Under the pieces are notes generated by a model. The model saw nothing but the letters and a program-made list of their open reading frames with translations. It searched no databases and was not told the DNA's origin. From Ascaphus truei (taxonomy: Eukaryota > Chordata > Amphibia > Anura > Ascaphidae), in contig CM071569.1 in the NCBI GenBank assembly GCA_036426205.1, forward strand, positions 285,756,408 to 285,820,407: a stretch of DNA of 64,000 nucleotides. The letters are read 5' to 3'. The position numbers and the translations under genes are program-made. Numbering within the stretch: position 1 is the stretch's first letter; every line of letters starts with the position of its first letter. Below are positions 24,021 through 36,104 of the stretch, piece after piece.

Positions 24021-27000
24021 CAATGTTGTTAAGCCCTTGCGTCCGGGAACCGCTACTGCTGTACTTGAACAGAATCCTGTGCTATGTTTGGGGGGGGGGG
24101 GGCCCATCTGACTGTTTACGGGTATGGTCTTTAGGGCTGTGTTTGAGCGCCTATGGTGGGGTGAACAGTCTCTGGTGCGCTGGGTTTGGTTGTCTGGCCC
24201 GGTTGTTGGAGATCCATAGATCCCAAGTATCCTCGTATGTCGGCATTTTTTGTCGGACGATGGCGGGGAGCCGTTCCATAACCATCACCTCGTCGACTCT
24301 TTTCCTGATAGTTCCCAGTGCCGGCGTAGCTGTTTTCCTCCAGGAGGCCGCAATACAGCATCGAGCCGCGGTCAAAATGAAGGAGATCAATTTCCTGACT
24401 GGCCGGACAATGTCCTTCAAGGGTGCAGCCAGCAGGTAGGTCAGTGGTTCAATAGGCACTTCCAGGTCGGTGACCTCTTTTATTAAAATTTGGACCTTGG
24501 CCCAGTACTTAACAATTTCTGAGACAGGACCACCAGATGTGGACCATGTCCCCTCTATGACCACAGCCTCGCCAACATAGATCTGATGCCAGAGGGTAGA
24601 TTTGGTTTAATCGTGCTGGGGTAAGATACCAGCCAAACATAATTTTATAAATGTTTTCCTTTATTGTAGTACATAGGGAGGTCTCCGAGGCTGTCTCCCA
24701 GATTTCTTCCCAAGTCTCTCTGTCTATATCAGTATTCAGATCAGCTGCCCATTTGAGCATATAGTCATGCTCTTTTGGGGTCGAGGAGCGCTCTAGAGCC
24801 CCGTATATGTCTGAGATCAGACCTTTCTGGTGGGTCTTTGTCTCGCAAAGAAGTTCAAATGATGTGAGAGTGGGGTATTCTGGGAGAGGACATATTGTCC
24901 TAATAAAGTTTCTGATTTGAAGATATTTGAATGTGTCCAATTCTTTAATTTTATATTTGGTCCTTAACTCTTGGAAACTCAGAAGCCTCCCTTGGCTCAA
25001 AAGATCCGCAATCGCCTCTATACCCCTTGTACTGAATTGTTCGAACAGTTTAGATCCACATCCCGGGGGGAACTTTGGATTGTTGAAGATGGGGGTCAAT
25101 TGGGAGCTTTTGGTAGTAAGGCCATATTTGTATTTACAACGAGACCAAACGTCCCATGTAAAACAAGAGGCCTGTAGTTTCAGGTTGTGTGTATGTCCCT
25201 CTCCTCTGTCCAGGCTCCAGAGGCAGGCTTGCAGAGAAGGCATTTTGGCACATTGAGTCTCCATCTCCACCCAACTACAACAGGTCGGGTCAGAATTCCA
25301 CATTACCACCTGCTTGAGCTGTGCAGCTAGGTAATATCTGTGTAAGTCCGGTACCCCCAGACCTCCCCTAGATCTTGCAGCCATCAAAACCGATCTGGCG
25401 ACTCGGGGTCTTTTGCCCTGCCAAATAAAGTGAAATATTCTATTTTGCATGTTTTTGAGATCAGCGCCCGGGACGTGGGTCGGGAGTGTTTGAAAGAGGT
25501 ATAACATTCTTGGGAGTATATTCATCTTAGTGGAAATCATTCGACCGATCCACAAGATCTGGTAACCTTCCCACTGATCTAGATCCTTTTTGATCTTTTC
25601 CCATATATGCGGGTAGTTATCCAGGTATAGATCCCGATAGTGCCTTGACACATTAACTCCCAGATATTTAATGTTTGAAGGGCACCATTTGTAACTAAAA
25701 TTGGTTTTGAGGAGATTGACTTCGGGATCAGGGAGACTAAGGTTTAGGGCCTCTGATTTGTCGCTGTTTATCTTGTATCCTGATACTCTGCCAAACTCCG
25801 CGAGTTCCCTCTGAAGGTTGGGGAGGGAAGTTAGGGGCTTAGTCAGAGTAAGGATGATATCATCAGCGAATAGGGAAATTTTGTATTGTGATTTATCGAT
25901 CGGGATTCCCTGGATGTTCGGGTTCCGTCTTATTTTAGACGCCAGTGGTTCAATCGTGAGGGCGAAGAGAAGGGGAGATAGGGGGCATCCTTGACGGGTA
26001 CCGTTCTGGATTTGGAATCGTTCAGAGCCTCCGCCCGAGAGGCGTACCGAGGCTGAAGGATTCTGGTAAAGTGCATGAACGCCCTTTAAGAACGAGTCTC
26101 TGAAGCCGAATTTAATCAGTGTCTGGTTTAGAAATAACCAATCAATCCTGTCAAATGCCTTCTCTGCGTCAAGGCTTAATAACATTGCCTTTGAGCCTGA
26201 AAGGTGGGCATGATCTACTAAGTTTATTATCTTGCGTGTATTGTCTGAGGCCTGGCGGCCCAGGACAAACCCGACCTGGTCCTTGTGTATTAATCTCGGG
26301 AGGATGGGATTAAGTCTGTTCGCCAAAATTTTACTATATAGTTTAATGTCATTGTTCAACAGTGAAATTGGTCTATAACTGCCACATTGGGTGGGGTCCT
26401 TCCCGTCCTTGAGTATTATTGCCAAATTTGCGGACGACATTGTGGACGGGATAGGGCTCCCTTCTAGGAATGAGTTGAACAAACGTAATAGATGTTTGGA
26501 CAGAATGGGGAAGAATTTTTTGTAGTATGCATTTGTGAAGCCATCGGGGCCCGGCGCCTTAGAATTTTTTGAGGCTCTAACGGCCATTTCTAATTCGTCT
26601 AGCGTGATTTTCGCATTTAGGTAAGTATTCTCTTCCTCTGTTAATGAAGGAAGGTCGCATTCGGCTAGGTAACCGGCAGCTAAAGCCGTATCCGTCTCTT
26701 TAGAGTTAGCAGAGTGGGTTCTTAGGTTATATAATTTAGTGTAGAATTTGGTGAATTCCTCTGCTATTTTTTTTCCGTTGTATTGGAGTTCACCAGAGTT
26801 ATTCCTGATCGCCGTGATTTGCGATCTTTTCTGCATTCCTCGTAACTTGCTGGCAAGAAGTCTATCGGCCTTGTTCCCTTTATCATAATACCGCTGACCC
26901 GTCCATCTCAGAGCTTTTTCTACACTGTCTAATTGGATGATCCTTAAATCATTTCGAGCAATTGTCAACTGTTTATAGATTCTCCGGGAGGGGTTATTTT

Positions 27001-27997
27001 TATGCTGTTGCTCTAAGTCGATTATTTTGGCTGTGAGCTCTTTGGTTAATTTGAGTTTAGTTTTCTTCCGGTGGGAGGCAATCAAGATAAAATTTCCTCG
27101 AATTGTCGCCTTATGGGCTTCCCACAGGCTTGCTGGAGAGGCTACGGAGCCTTTGTTTATTCTGAAGTATTCCTTAAGGGATTTTTTGAGTTCCATCACT
27201 GTCCCGGAGTGGTTCAGTAAGGAATCGTTTAGTTTCCAGCAGTATGAGATAGTTTTCCCAAATGGGATGGATAGGGTCATGGTGATGGGAGCGTGATCTG
27301 ACCATGTAATTGGGCCGATATCTGTGTCAGTGGTGGCCTCGAGGACGTTCTTGGAAGCAAGAAAGTAGTCAATACGGGAGTAAGACTGGTGAGGCGCCGA
27401 GTAAAAAGTATAATCTCTTTGTCCCTGATGTTGTGTTCTCCAAATGTCTACCAGAGAAAAGTCCCCGATAATGTCCTTGAATTTTTTCCCCAGTCTTTGT
27501 GACTGAGTAGAGTGTTGTCGTCCTGGTTGGCTCGATTTGTCTTCCTTTGGGTTGAGAGCCATATTTAAATCCCCTGCAATGAGTAGTGAGGATAGGTATT
27601 GTGGGTCAATTTCTTCCAGGACCTTTTTATGAAATTCTGTCTGGTTTTCGTTTGGGGCGTATAGGTTAATAAGGGCGATTGACGTGCCATAGACTACAAT
27701 AAATCTCCCCTCTGGATCTGCCTGGATTTTTGTTAAATTAAATGGGGTGCTCTGCCGGAACAGAATGGCAACCCCTCTACGCTTGCTGCTGAAAGATGAG
27801 AAATAACTCATTGGGAATGCATGCTGGAATATTTTAGGCGGCTCTTGCGACGTGAAGTGCGTCTCCTGGAGGAAAACAACGTCCCCTCCTGTTTTCTTTA
27901 TCTCCTGGAGGGCCAGGCGGCGCTTTCGATTATTGTGGAGACCCTTCACATTTAGGGAGACTATTTTTAGAGCTTTTTGGTGGAAGTTATCTCTCAA
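24020..27997 (-). pseudogene. L1/Tx1-type LINE ORF2, nearly intact
   Basis: Endonuclease plus reverse transcriptase for target-primed retrotransposition. An uninterrupted 1,162-codon frame runs 27,997-24,509. The APE-type endonuclease shows N16 (SLNVKGL), E45 (LQETH), AGDLNMAL near residue 140 and TWSDHAPI near 233. RT shows SYRPISLLNNDIKLYSK, DAEKAFDRIDW, GTRQGCPLSPLLFAL and the catalytic FADD. A C-terminal C-x3-C-x7-H-x4-C knuckle is present. A single-base frameshift near 24,525 moves the last about 125 codons (to 24,151) to another frame. The first sense codon is TTG directly after an in-frame TAG, so the original start is lost. ORF1 is not found. The 3' UTR extends to about 24,020. Confidence 0.85.
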
Positions 27998-28017
27998 CTA
28001 AGATCGCTTGTGTTGTC

Positions 28018-28890
28018 GCTGGAGTAGTGTTAGGGGGTGCAGTCAAAATGGGCAAGGGGGATGGGGGTCGAGAGGGGGGCCGCTGGGACAGGGACAGCGG
28101 CTGAGAAAAGGAAGGAAAATCGACCCTAATGGGGTCTGAAAGTGTTTGACCGGTCTTAGGAAAAGAGCCGGTTTGTGGGGTGTAAGACCCTTGGGGGCGG
28201 GTCCGAGAACGCGCACCAGTGAAGGCGGGCCGGGTGGAGACCCAAAAAATTCTGCATCTTCATCCGGCTTCCGTAACTCCGGGTTGACCTATTCGGTGGG
28301 GTGGCAGGCCCACTAGGTGTTTTGCTCTATCTGGCCGTGTGTGGGCGGGATTGGGCAAGGGAGGGGGAACTGGGTAGGGGGGCGAGGGTGTTGGAACGAT
28401 AAAAGTTTCTGTGGGGGTGGTTGCCCTAGGGGGCGGAGGGGGGCCACGGAGGGGGGGGAGAGGGTAGCAAGGGGAGAGCATGGGGGGGGCTGGGGAGGGG
28501 GGGTTATTTGGGTGAGGGGGGGTTGTGCGTGTGGCGAGAGGGGGGGAGGGAGGGCTGGGCCCTCGTTTTGGGCTCTCTGTCGGTGGAGCCTATTGTATAG
28601 TGGTGTTATATATACCTGAAGTATTTAGTGACTAGTGGGGGGTGGGGGGTATATGGGAGGGGTCTCTGATCTGTTGGTGTGAGGGAGGGGGGGTTTTAGG
28701 GGGGGGGAGGGAATGGGTCTTGGAAGAGAAAGGGATAGGGGGAGAGAGGAGGGGAGCTGAGGGGATGGTGCGTAAGCGGGACCTCCTTCTTTCTCAGGGA
28801 GACTGGGGAGGGGGTGGGTGGAGGGGAAGGGGGGTGGTGGGGGTGGTCCCGAGGGGGGGAGGAATAGGGGATGGGGAGGGGGTACAGGCT
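28018..28890 (+). repeat. G-rich tract upstream of L1 ORF2
   Basis: About 870 bp with dense runs of three to eight G on the plus strand (C-rich in the sense of the L1). Repeated GGGG blocks could form G-quadruplexes. It occupies the place of an L1 5' UTR or ORF1, but no coiled-coil or RNA-binding ORF1 can be read. Confidence 0.6.
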
Positions 28891-29146
28891 TAAACATTGA
28901 ACCTTCAGCATTGTACAATATTCACATACAACAATTTGCATATTATACATTTGACTTAGCACAAGTGTTGTGCGACCTCATGTGGTCGTTCCGGGTAATG
29001 CGCCTGTCGGGACCATATTCGTGAGCGTGCTTAACCAGGTAGATTAGGGTAATGCATATATTTTTAACCCCTTCACTTCCAATGCGAGTTGGGGTTAATC
29101 AGTCGGCTAGAATACCTTTATTAATGGCCTGATTAACCCCTCTGTC

Positions 29147-29907
29147 GCCACACCCTCATCTCTCCTGTCTTGACTACTGTAACCTCCTGCTGTCCGGCCT
29201 TCCTGCCTCTCACCTGTCTCCCCTACAATCTATCCTAAACGCTGCTGCCAGAATCACTCTACTCTTTCCTAGATCTGTCTCAGCGTCTCCCCTCCTGAAA
29301 TCCCTCTCCTGGCTTCCTATCAAATCCCGCATCTCACATTCCATTCTTCTCCTCACTTTTAAAGCTTTACACTCTTCTGCCCCACCTTACATCTCAGCCC
29401 TAATTTCTCGCTATACATCATACCAACTCTTGCGTTCTGCTAATGGATGTCTTCTCTCTATCCCCTTTGTATCTAAAGCCCTCTCCCACCTTAAACCTTT
29501 CTCACTGACTGCCCTACACCTCTGGAATGCCCTTCCCATCATCTATCCACCTTTAAGACCCACCTAAAAACACACATGCTTAAGGAAGCTTATGAGTAGC
29601 TCTGTGGCTGATAATTTACACCTCATACATTAACCTTGGCCCCCTGCAGACATAATTACCAGAACGCCCTCCTACTGTCTCTGTACATTATTCCTACCAA
29701 CAAATTAGATTGTAAGCTCCTCGGGGCAGGGACTCCTTTTCCTAAATGTTACTTTTATGTCTGAAGCACTTCTCCTCTTTATGTGTTATATATATTATTT
29801 ATTATTTATATTATTGTCACGTATGTTACTGCTGTGAAGCGATATGTACATTGATGGTGCTATGTAAATAAAGACATACTGTACATACATACATACACAC
29901 ACACTTT
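29147..29907 (+). mobile_element. L2/CR1-like LINE 3' end
   Basis: 5'-truncated LINE: the end of the pol frame (LDYCNLLLSGLPASHLSPL, then a W-x-P core) is interrupted by stops. The 3' UTR follows, with ATTGTAAGCTCCTCGGGGCA, a GTGCTATGTAAATAAAG block and an ACATACATACAC tail. The inverse of this 3' tail occurs at 36,183-36,372. Confidence 0.75.
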
Positions 29908-30419
29908 TTTTACCCGTATCCTATTGATCATTTAGCAACCAATGTGGTACGTGTGCTAAGTAGTCATAATAACATCAGATGTACTAATCCAGATCAATAA
30001 TGCACATATGCGCTGGTGCACTGCCCCATTATATTCTGGTTATGGCGACAGTACCTGTGAATGGAGAGAATGAATAGTGTGGGCTATGAAGAATGTGCCC
30101 CTAGTGCATCTTCAGAGTAGTCTGGTGGAGTTGGGTACCACAGACACACGTTATACTGATGTATATGTAGGAATGTGCTGCTATACACATCCTTGAAATG
30201 CAGGAGTGACGAGTGACCATAATTGAAAGACGAAAGAACAAAGCCCTTGTTTAACCCTATAGGAGCCAGTGTCTCTAGTTTCTAGATCCAGCCTGATTCC
30301 TTGCAGAGGAGGAAGACCTGATCCCAATTACCTCTCCTGACCCGGGAGAAACCTGATCAATGCCCATAAACCGTAGAACATCCGGATTGCCATCGTGGCA
30401 ATGGGTCACATGTCGGGCC
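29908..30419. other. Unassigned sequence
   Basis: No gene or recognisable repeat. It precedes the decayed L1. Confidence 0.4.
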
Positions 30420-33012
30420 ACTGGGGTGTCCGTTAATCCGCTAACACAAGATTTCTCTTTTTATATCCCATCACCACGACGGATAGATTACCACTTATGT
30501 AGAAATATCACTAGAGCAGATATTGTGCCCTCGGCGTGGACTGGTCACTCCACAATCATTTCCTCACTGGGGCATTTTAATAAGGGGAAAACATTCAGCC
30601 CATGGACGCCAAATGAATATTTATTATTATTGAACGATGATACAACGGCTGAAGTCTTAGAGGAGTTGATGCGATATTTCAACATTAACTCCACTCCTGA
30701 CGTTCCCCACTCCACTGTATGGGAAGCTGTAATCAGCGGGAAATTAAAGCTTTGTCCTCCTGGAAAAGAAAACAGGAAAACAAAATTAAATTGATGCCCT
30801 AACTAACAAACTAGAACACTTAGAAAAGCTTCATAAAAGCACTCCAATAAAACAGATTAATAGCCAAATTATACAAACGAGGTGAATTAAACCAATTCTT
30901 AGCCGCGAGAGCAGAGAAGGCCATTCGCTGGACAAAACAACAGTTTTATGATAAAAGTGATAAAGCAAACAAAATGTTGGCAAATAAACTAAAAGCAAAG
31001 CACTGCCTATCTAGAACGCTCAGTATTCGCACGCAGAAGGGGGCATAACCTATGGTCCTGAACGTATCTGCTCCGAGTTCAGATTTTTATAGAGCTTTTA
31101 CAACTTACCGAGAGACGAAGGGAGATCTCGGAACCTCAATTATCAACAGACATTGATTCGTTCTTATCCAAATGCTATCTTGCAAAACTTTCAGGTGAAG
31201 ATATTTTACCAGAAAAGGGGAAGGGGAAACACAAAATGGATGTGCCCCCAAAAGAATTCACTTAAATGCACACCACCCAAGTGTAAAAATTAACTTTTAA
31301 TAAATCCTTAAAACATATATTACCAAAGTAACGTGTGATGTGGATTAAAAATGTATTAAATCGTAGCTATCAAGCAACCGTGTCATTGATTATTCGTACT
31401 ACCCCGGTATCAATTGATACGATGGGATGTTGAAGACAGGGAATGCTATGAGTAGGGTATAGAACCCCTCTGGGGTAACGGTAAGACCAAATGTGGAGTG
31501 ATATATAATTATATACAGGCAGGTGGCCACAGGATTAAATATCCTAATGCTGCTAAATATAGCCCCCTGCACATTTACATGGAGATTGGTCTAAACAATA
31601 GCGCTGGCATGTGATGGTGTAATAACTGTATTGTAGAGCTTCCAAATACCGCAGTACTGGCTTAAATGCACAGCAATATAATATGAAGACACCTCACATT
31701 AGGTGCAGGGATAGCAGGCACACTGACCATGGATTGATAATAAATAGTTAGCTCATATGGTCTTCTCAGTTACACCCAGGATACTGCAAACACTACATTA
31801 AAAACAGCTCCAAGTAGGAGACTGACAACATTGCGCGTCCAACGCGCGTTTCCCTCCAGCAAAGGAGCTTCTTCAGGGACAGTATTACGAAGATATTTTA
31901 CCGCTAGAATCTCCAATTTCACCACTAGAGATATCTGATGAGATTAAATCCCTTAAAGGGGAGAAAGGCTCCTGGTCAGGATGGATTTTCTAATCTCTAT
32001 TATAAAAACTTTGCAATGATCATTATCTCCCAGCTCACCAAATTATTTAACATCTTTCAAACAGGGCAAGCCCCTCCTAAAACAGTGCTGCAGATGGTAA
32101 TACTGTAGTGATTATTCCCAGAGGTAAAGACCACCTAAATTGCTCCAATTACAGACTCATATCCCTACTAAATACTGATGTTAAATTAAATGCCCAAATT
32201 ATTGAAAATAGACTTAATCCACTGTTGCCTAAATTGATTCATCTGGACCAAGTAGGATTTATAAAAGGGAGACAGGCTCTGGATAACACCAGACGTCTGG
32301 TCAACCTTACTCATATAGTCCCCAATCCAAATACCCGGCCTTCCTATTATCACTAGATGCCGAAAAGGCTTTAACCGCCTAAACTGGCAGTTCCTGTTCA
32401 CCACCCTAAAAACCAAGGGATTCAGCGAAAAATGTATAGATAGTATCAAAATTCTATATAGCTCTCCTTCAGCCACAGTCAAAACTAATGCAGCCTACTC
32501 CTTCTCATTTCCCATAAATAACGGAACTCGTCAGGGATGTCGCCTATCCCCTCTCTTATTCGCAATATCGATTGAACCATTGGAAGCCTTAATTAGAAAC
32601 ATCCCCAATATCGCAGGAATTCAAGTTAAAAATCAGGAATATTAGATAGCTCTATTTGCCATCGATATAATACTGTCCCTCACAAATAATGTAATCTCAC
32701 TCCCTGGCGTATTTGAAAATTTGGATTCCTTTGGTAAGCTGTCAGGCTATAAAATTAATAATACAAAATCTGCAGCACTAAACTTAAATTTACCCAGCCA
32801 CACAGTCAAACTGATCCAGACCGATTTTGACTTCAAATGGGATCCTCAAAAAAATTAAATACCTATGTATTCATCTCACAAAAGATTACAACACAATGTA
32901 TACATTTAGCTATGCCCCTCTTTTTAAACAAGTCTATAAAGATCTGTCGGATTGGGACCCCTACCAGATATCCTGGTTTGGTAGGATCACATTGATAATG
33001 ATGAACATCCTG
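30420..33012 (+). pseudogene. Decayed L1 ORF2, interrupted
   Basis: Diverged relative of the L1 at 24-28 kb. The endonuclease C-terminal part (FSFYIPSPRRIDYHL near 30,450), the RT palm (SNYRLISLLNTDVKLNAQI at 32,145) and the GTRQGCRLSPLLFAI motif at 32,525 are recognisable. The catalytic box reads FAID, not FADD, near 32,657. There are multiple stops and frameshifts, and a 0.7-kb insertion at 31,211-31,888. It ends near 33,012 without a visible 3' UTR. Confidence 0.75.
31211..31888 (-). mobile_element. Insertion with 14-bp target duplication and hammerhead-like end
   Basis: The 14 bases GAAGATATTTTACC occur at 31,197-31,210 and again at 31,889-31,902, flanking the insert and interrupting the L1 RT frame. 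On the minus strand the end proximal to 31,888 reads CCTGAAGAAGCTCC, a loop, GGAGGGAAACGCGCGTTGG. This fits the hammerhead core CUGANGA / stem II / GAAAC followed by a very short stem III. No coding potential. It is probably a non-autonomous Penelope-type retroelement or retrozyme-like unit. Confidence 0.6.
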
Positions 33013-33219
33013 CTTAAGATGATATATTTTTGAAGTGAAACTTCATTGCGCGCACCTTCCACGCGAGAACATTTCCCTGGCAGTAAATGGACTTCTTGGT
33101 GGCAGAAGTGACGTCACTGCTGGCAGACGAGTTCCTCAGCGACGTCAGTGTTGCCAGCTTGTAACAGCAAAAGCACCGGAGAGGAGGGCTGCATTCTGCA
33201 CAGGCGTCCCGCAGATGCG

Positions 33220-33540
33220 CAGAGGCCCCGGTGCGCATGTTGAGCATGTGCAGAGGCCCCCAGTACGCACGGTGAGCATGTGCAGAGGCCCCCAGTACGC
33301 ACGGTGAGCATGCGCAGAGGCCCCCAGTACGCACGGTGAGCATGTGCAGAGGCCCCGGTGCGCATGTTGAGCATGTGCAGAGGCCCCCAGTACGCACGGT
33401 GAGCATGTGCAGAGGCCCCCAGTATGCACGGTGAGCATGCGCAGAGGCCCCCAGTACGCACGGTGAGCATGTGCAGAGGCCCCGGTGCGCATGTTGAGCA
33501 TGTGCAGAGGCCCCCAGTACGCACGGTGAGCATGCGCACA
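33220..33540. repeat. 32-bp minisatellite
   Basis: About ten tandem units of GTGAGCATGTGCAGAGGCCC plus CCAGTACGCACG, with a second variant carrying CCGGTGCGCATGTT. The variants are interspersed in a regular pattern. Confidence 0.9.
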
Positions 33541-33893
33541 GGAGCAGCAGCATAGGGACACACACAGACACAGAGACACACACAGAGAAAGACACACACA
33601 CACACACAAACACACACAGATACACACACACGCACAGAGAGACACACACACAGACACACACACAAAGACACACAGGTACACACACACGCACAGAGAGAAG
33701 CACACAGAGACACACACGCACACAAATACACACACACACGCACAGAGAGACACACACATAGACGCACACACACACAGACACGCACACAGAGACGCACACA
33801 GAGACACACACAGGTACACACACACGCACAGAGAGAAGCACACAGAGACACACACGCACAAAGAGACACGCACACAGAGACAACTGTGCCAGA
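33541..33893. repeat. Compound (CA)n microsatellite
   Basis: CACACA/CAGAGACA/CACGCA repeats with internal higher-order duplications (a GGTACACACACACGCACAGA block occurs twice). The long open minus-strand frames across it are compositional. Confidence 0.9.
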
Positions 33894-33894
33894 C

Positions 33895-34582
33895 CTGGTG
33901 GAGCCTGCGCAGCAGGTGGCAATGGGTTGCCTGGGGGACGCCGCTGCTCGTAGGCACAATTCCCATTGGCTAATTCGTATTTTATGCTCGTCCGTCTTTC
34001 TGAGCTGGCTCGACACCCCCCTCCTCTGACATCAGCAGCCAGACGAGACCCCATTCTGATTGGCTGGCTGATTTACGATCCGGTCTCTGATTGGTTGCCA
34101 GCCCCTTCTCCATGCTATACATAGAACACTTAGGTCTATGTAAGGGGACTGGCCGATCAGAGAACCAGACCATCTTGTGAGTCGGTGAGGCGCTTGCGGG
34201 CTTTTCAATGTTGCGAATAGCAGAGCAACCGGCTTCAGTTTTGGAGCTGGAAAAGCCCACCTAGCTGAGACTAAGTCAGACGCGAGGACCAAGTTCTGAG
34301 AATAGAACTGAGCGGTCGCGGTTATGCGGTCTCCCCGAAAAGAGAACCGCGTATCCCGGGTCGATGTCCTGGTCAGGGTAAGCCTTCCGAAGCAGGCGCC
34401 CTTCACCAATTTGAGGCTAGTTGCACCCCCAGTAAGTGTGTATTATTTTTGTATTTTGTGTATTCATTGTGTGTCCGCGGGTTTCACCTGAATAAACCTC
34501 ATTTTATTCCACTACCTTGTTTTGCCGCGTGAATGATCCCAGAAGGTATATAAGCTGTAAAAAGTGCTGGTCTCCCGTGCCA
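33895..34582 (+). mobile_element. Putative solo LTR with CCAAT boxes
   Basis: Starts TGTGCCAGACC and ends TCTCCCGTGCCA; the end resembles the LTR-A terminus (AAAAGTGCTGGTCTCCCGTG). ATTGGCT/ATTGGTT elements occur at about 33,964, 34,054 and 34,089, a TATA-like stretch near 34,112 and AATAAA near 34,490. No body is adjacent. It lies downstream, in gene orientation, of the CD101 exons. Confidence 0.45.
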
Positions 34583-34920
34583 GTGATCACATAGACATAG
34601 ACATAGACATGCCCTGCCCCTGTCAGCCTCACCTCCCACCCTCTGCACACGTAGCTCAGCTCCTAAGGCACCTGTAGGGCTGTGTAACGGGAAATGTAGA
34701 TACATCTGGAGCTGTTTTTATATTACTCTTAAAGGGGTAGTCCCACGTTGTACCCTCCCAAAAATCTAAATTTCTTTAGGACCAATTAGGCTACTAGAAC
34801 TACAAGTACCTTTAGGTGCCAGATTAGTTTGTTTTTAAAGCCTCCAGAGTTTACACCTTTCCTGCACCTGTAATGAATCTTTTGTTCTTACAAGTATAGT
34901 TTATATTCCCCAACACTTAC
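34583..34920. other. Intronic sequence 3' of CD101 exon 3
   Basis: Intron beginning at the exon 3 donor. No further exon or repeat recognised. Confidence 0.5.
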
Positions 34921-35328
34921 ACTTGCCACTTGATACCACAAGTTTGGTTTCCTCTGACACTTTCCGCTTGATGTCCGTCCATGTCCCATCAGGATCCTGG
35001 ATCCATTCAGACGCCCGGCAGGAGATCTGACCCTGGTCTGATGTCTGGAGAGCCTGGATGGACAGACGGTAGACTTTGTTCCCGAGCTTCTCCAGCCATA
35101 CACCCCCCAAGGAAAAGCGCTCAGTGTAAGAAGGACCTGGGAGAAGCACAAAATCCCGGGACAGGGATATTATCTGTGTCTCACTCTCAGAGGTTAAGAG
35201 CAACGTGACAGAGAGTTGGGTGTGCTGGGAGGAAGCCGTTGATACATAGCAGAACAGGTGCAGGGGGTCCCCTTTTCTCTTCCTCAGGGCTTGAGGAGAC
35301 ATTCTGACCTCCAGCGTGTCTGGGATCA
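34921..35328 (-). CDS. cd101: CD101-like gene, exon 3 (second Ig domain, EWI motif)
   Basis: A 408-base phase 1-1 exon encoding one Ig V-type domain of a type I membrane receptor. It opens with IPDTLEVRMS and shows the domain cysteines in LFCYV and ISCRA, a long block IISLSRDFVLLPGPSYTERF that I recall as typical of CD101, and the EWI signature in ASEWIQDPDGTW. The acceptor is a C-tract plus CAG at 35,329; the donor is GTAAGT starting at 34,920. Known family: EWI proteins (CD101, IGSF8, IGSF3, PTGFRN), several of which bind tetraspanins. CD101 is the best match from memory, with IGSF8 or another EWI member as alternatives. The exon is intact. Confidence 0.8.
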
Positions 35329-35695
35329 CTGGGGGGAAGAGGAGCAGCGTCAGGTCAACACAGGACAAATCCACCTTTATATTGTCATTGTCAAATTAAG
35401 ATAGAGCTTGCAGACAGAGAAGGAATCATGTTAATCAATCAGAGTCCTTACTGCCCTTCCTCTGCCCTCTGTAGATGAAGTCATCTTCATTGTTGGATCT
35501 AGGATGAGGCTGATCGCTGGTTTTCTGCTCAGCAGATTCCTTGTATTATTTGGTAAGCTGCACAGAAGGTGCTGAATGCATCGGGGTGCAGTGCATGAAT
35601 TTCAGAAATTAAAGTGACAGCTTCTTGCTGTGGTGCAAACTCCCCAATACATGAAGATACTACATGAAAAGGACCTATGCCTCATGGTTACTTAC

Positions 35696-36073
35696 CGTTC
35701 AGATTCACCCTGTCGCTGTAAGTCCCATAATACGGTGTATCGGTCCCGGGCGTGTAACACACATACTGCCCGGCGTCCATCTCCTGCAGCTGACGGATGT
35801 GTAGGAGAGTGTGGTCGCCCGCCAGGCGCTCCACGTAGATGTCACCGCTGTCCACACGATCGGAGAAGATAGCGTAGGTATAGTCAGATCTCGCTGTGCT
35901 CACAATGTGACTCTTACTCTCGGGGGAGGACCAAAGGTATACGGACCAGAGGAATTCCTGCCGGGAGGGGCCCTGGTAACCACTCACCCGGCACCAGATA
36001 CTGATGTGGGTGCCCACAGTGCGGTACAGGGGTCCCGGCTGAAGCGTCACCTCCCGCTGGGTCCAGGACATGC
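35696..36073 (-). CDS. cd101: CD101-like gene, exon 2 (first Ig domain)
   Basis: A 378-base phase 1-1 exon encoding the membrane-distal V-type Ig domain. It starts MSWTQREVTLQPGPLYR and contains the core cysteine in SIWCRV, the tryptophan in EFLWSVYL, SGDIYVERL and the second cysteine in the DAGQYVCYTPGTD block. The acceptor CTTCTCACAG is at 36,074; the donor GTAAGTAA starts at 35,695. Joining its last base to exon 3 creates a Val codon and the continuous boundary VNLNVIPDTL, as expected for this family. No lesion is seen, so the gene may be live. Confidence 0.82.
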
Positions 36074-36104
36074 CTGTGAGAAGGGGACACATGAGCTTAT
36101 GTTA

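Noticed and set aside
33014..34054. Overlapping minus-strand frames of 273-346 codons, Cys/Val-rich
   Set aside because: They arise from the CA microsatellite and the 32-bp minisatellite, and all three frames are open simultaneously.
34921..36073. Assignment of the Ig exons to IGSF8, IGSF3 or PTGFRN
   Set aside because: The EWI motif is shared by all four, but the VIPDTL boundary, WSVYL, VYVER-type and IISLS-DF-L-PGP segments fit CD101 best from memory. A database alignment is still needed.
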